A DNA stretch of 7,866 bases from JBHPCZ01 sp042573625 (GTDB taxonomy: Bacteria > Desulfobacterota > Desulfobacteria > Desulfobacterales > UBA11574), in the NCBI GenBank assembly GCA_042573625.1, contig JBHPCZ010000141.1, forward strand, positions 1-7,866. Reading direction: 5' to 3'. Under the pieces are notes generated by a model that worked only from the letters and a program-made list of their open reading frames with translations, was not told where the DNA came from and did not search any database. Both the position numbers and the translations under genes were made by a program. The stretch's first letter is position 1, and each line of letters begins with the position of its first letter. Below are positions 6,276 through 7,866 of this stretch, piece after piece.

Positions 6276-7226
6276 ATGTTGCCGAGCATTACACATAACA
6301 CGCCAATGTCGATGAATATACGGCAGCGGCGGTGGTGGTTTCTGTCAATTGCCTTCTTTTCTGCCCTGCTTGTTCTGTTATGCTTCGGGGGTGCTGCAAC
6401 CGCCACGGATACGACAGTGACAAAAGATCAAACTGCACCTGGTGGCACTTGGAACACGCTCGGAACATATCACCTGCAGGCAGGCACGTCGGTTACGGTG
6501 ACGTTGAAAGCTAGTGGCACCGGCGCGAACTCTACAATCGCGGACGCCATCAGATTTGAGCATACCGGCGGTGGACCGGATGAGACATTTGAACAAACGT
6601 CCGCGGTTTTAACCGGCACTTGGACCAAAACAGGTGGTTTTTCCGCTCATTCCGGGAATATGGTGAAAAGCGAGACAAATGGGGACACGGCCATCTGGAC
6701 GTATAACGTGACCGTAAAGGGTGATTACGATATCCAAGCCTGGTGGACGACTAATTATGCACTTCAGGTCGCTGATGCCGAATTTACCATCGGCAATCAT
6801 GGCATCTGGGTCATGAATTTTATCGAGGGGACCGGCGGAACCATAAATCATAATGGAAATCCCAATCCGCAGATCGGCGATAACGGGAGTTCGAACAGTG
6901 CTGTGAACGCCGTCCCTGATATAGGTTATTCTTATAAGGAATGGACTCACATACAGACGGCTCCTGCTCCACCTGTGGATTCTGGCACATATAATGCTGG
7001 TCCTGGTACCGCATATTGGGTCGGAGTGGTTCAGTCTAATACTGTCTGGGATGTCACCGCAACTTTGGTCTCCTCGCTCACCGGGTTGGACAGTTCGATG
7101 GTAAAGGTAATCGGCCCGCCGTCCTCGTTACCGCTCTCGTTATCCTTGATCGTAAACTCCGCCGTGTCCACGTTGTCGTTGATCGTACCGGTCTTGGTGG
7201 CGGCCGATGCCGTCACCTGCCCGTAA
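6276..7226 (+). CDS. secreted golvesin-like / InlB-repeat-like protein, 3' end chimeric
   Basis: The N-terminus is a signal peptide: RQRRWW, then a hydrophobic core at about residues 22-40 and a likely cleavage near ATA-TD at 43-44. Residues about 45-96 match the C-terminal half of the golvesin/xanthan-lyase CBD-like domain (GGTWNTLGTYHLQAG, then IADAIRF). Residues about 102-172 match its N-terminal half (GTWTKTGGF, WTYNVTVKGDYDIQAWW, then ADAEFTI). The halves are thus in reversed order. Residues about 177-264 resemble a divergent InlB B-repeat (GGTINHNG, AVPDIGYSYKEWTH, closing TVWDVTATL). Beyond about residue 264 the frame reads the antisense strand of the Calx-beta array and stops at 7226, so the last 50 or so residues are very unlikely to be a natural C-terminus. 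The frame overlaps the minus-strand Calx-beta gene by about 196 bp. The first 260 residues are well supported as coding; the end at 7226 is only where the frame closes. A surface-exposed or extracellular binding role is inferred from the modules. Confidence 0.7.
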   Translation: MLPSITHNTPMSMNIRQRRWWFLSIAFFSALLVLLCFGGAATATDTTVTKDQTAPGGTWNTLGTYHLQAGTSVTVTLKASGTGANSTIADAIRFEHTGGGPDETFEQTSAVLTGTWTKTGGFSAHSGNMVKSETNGDTAIWTYNVTVKGDYDIQAWWTTNYALQVADAEFTIGNHGIWVMNFIEGTGGTINHNGNPNPQIGDNGSSNSAVNAVPDIGYSYKEWTHIQTAPAPPVDSGTYNAGPGTAYWVGVVQSNTVWDVTATLVSSLTGLDSSMVKVIGPPSSLPLSLSLIVNSAVSTLSLIVPVLVAADAVTCP

Positions 7227-7866
7227 CCGCCCGTCACCGCGCCCAGGGACACCGTGAACGTCTCGTCGCCCTCCACCGTGCTGTCGGACGTGGGTACGAC
7301 CTCAAACGTCTTACTGGTGTCACCGGCCGCAAAGTTCACCACGACTCCCGACAGGGCCGTGTAATCGCTGTCCGCCTCGGTCGCCGTACCGTCCGCGGTG
7401 GACACCGCGACACTGGTCGCCTCGTCCACCGGGTTGGATAGCTCGATGGTAAAGGTAATAGGCCCGCCGTCCTCGTTACCGCTTTCGTTATCCTTGATCG
7501 TAAACTCCGCCGTGTCCACGTTGTCGTTGATCGTACCGGTCTTGGTGGCGGCCGATGCCGTCACAGTCCCGTAACTGCTCGTCACCGCGCCCAGGGACAC
7601 CGTGAACGTCTCGTCGCCCTCCACCTTGTAGTCATCCGTGGGCAAGACTTCAAACGTCTCGCTGGTGGAACCGGCCGCAAAGATCACCTCAACTCCCGAC
7701 AGCGCCGTGTAGTCACTGTCCGCAATGGTCGCCGTACCGTCCGCGGCGGACACCGCGACACTGGTCTCCTCGCTCACCGGGTTGGACAGCTCGATGGTGA
7801 ACGTGATACCACCGCCGTCCTCGTTACCGCTCTCGTTATCCTTGATCGTAAACTCCGCCGTGTCCA
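7031..7866 (-). CDS. Calx-beta repeat protein, partial (5' end beyond the window)
   Basis: The minus-strand frame is open from the window edge to a TGA at 7031-7033. It encodes Calx-beta domains of 116 residues, with the family signatures DTAEFTIKDNESGNEDGG, ITFTIELSNPV, VAVSTADGTAT, VEGDETFTVSLGAV and KTGTINDN. Two full domains and a partial third are in view, and the frame continues upstream past 7866. Calx-beta domains bind Ca2+ in eukaryotic exchangers and integrin beta4 and are common in large bacterial adhesins and surface proteins; the binding role here is inference. The 3' end is abnormal: the last domain stops in mid-strand at about EETKVAV and is followed by only seven unrelated residues before the stop. 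GC content is visibly higher (about 60% by eye) than in the flanking plus-strand genes. The true start is not in the window; the GTG at 7777 is internal. Confidence 0.8.
   Translation of the reverse strand, partial: DTAEFTIKDNESGNEDGGGITFTIELSNPVSEETSVAVSAADGTATIADSDYTALSGVEVIFAAGSTSETFEVLPTDDYKVEGDETFTVSLGAVTSSYGTVTASAATKTGTINDNVDTAEFTIKDNESGNEDGGPITFTIELSNPVDEATSVAVSTADGTATEADSDYTALSGVVVNFAAGDTSKTFEVVPTSDSTVEGDETFTVSLGAVTGGYGQVTASAATKTGTINDNVDTAEFTIKDNESGNEDGGPITFTIELSNPVSEETKVAVTSQTVLD
7055..7066. other. junction between golvesin-like gene and inverted Calx-beta array
   Basis: Comparing 7055-7080 with the equivalent phase of the repeat at 7751-7776, the sequence matches with three mismatches, all between 7061 and 7065; left of 7055 all similarity stops. 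The plus-strand InlB-like segment reads naturally up to DVTAT, encoded in the same bases. The two sequences therefore meet within about 12 bases, possibly through the shared CACCGC at 7055-7060. Confidence 0.65.
7081..7866 (-). repeat. Calx-beta coding tandem repeat, 348-bp period
   Basis: The marker CCGGGTTGGA occurs at 7081, 7429 and 7777, giving two full units of exactly 348 bp (116 codons) and a partial third running off the window. Hand alignment of units 7081-7428 and 7429-7776 gives about 35 mismatches and no gaps, so about 90% identity. A block of about 80 bp around 7137-7216 is identical to 7485-7564. Confidence 0.85.

Noticed and set aside
7081..7866. Regular repeats considered as a CRISPR-like array
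   Set aside because: The 348-bp period and continuous in-frame coding of Calx-beta domains explain the repeats fully.

Overview
The window reads as chromosomal DNA from a bacterium of moderate GC, most likely a Desulfobacterota (deltaproteobacterial) lineage. The hints are a ferredoxin-dependent 2-oxoacid oxidoreductase operon, an IS91-type transposase remnant, and large exported proteins built from MopE-type metal-binding, RCC1-like, golvesin-type, InlB-type and Calx-beta modules. This placement is inference; no rRNA or marker gene is present.

Layout: (1) 18-2442, plus strand: a two-gene operon for a 2-oxoacid:ferredoxin oxidoreductase. The alpha subunit is followed, with an 8-bp overlap, by a beta subunit fused at its C-terminus to a gamma-type domain. 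(2) 2443-3464: about 1 kb without an intact gene, holding a frameshifted C-terminal fragment of an IS91-family transposase on the minus strand (about 2865-3256). (3) 3465-5768, plus: a secreted 767-residue protein with a signal peptide, a DUF1566/Lcl_C-like domain, five Asp/Cys-rich MopE-type repeats, and seven RCC1-like Cys...CWG repeats that would form one seven-bladed propeller. (4) 5769-6275: an intergenic leader ending in three consecutive perfect hairpins just before a strong ribosome binding site. (5) 6276 to about 7060, plus: a secreted protein with golvesin/xanthan-lyase-CBD-like halves and an InlB-B-repeat-like segment. (6) From about 7055 to the window end, minus strand: a GC-richer array of Calx-beta repeats with an exact 348-bp period, open through the window edge.

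The oxidoreductase is a central-metabolism, cytoplasmic enzyme and has no obvious link to the rest. The downstream half is an accessory region for surface or secreted proteins. The most unusual place is the seam at about 7055-7066. There a plus-strand secreted-protein gene runs without a stop into the antisense of the Calx-beta array, so two convergent frames overlap by about 200 bp and neither has a natural C-terminus. This is either a real inversion or recombination event in a repeat-rich surface locus, or an assembly chimera. I see no tRNA, rRNA, CRISPR array, phage module or defence system.
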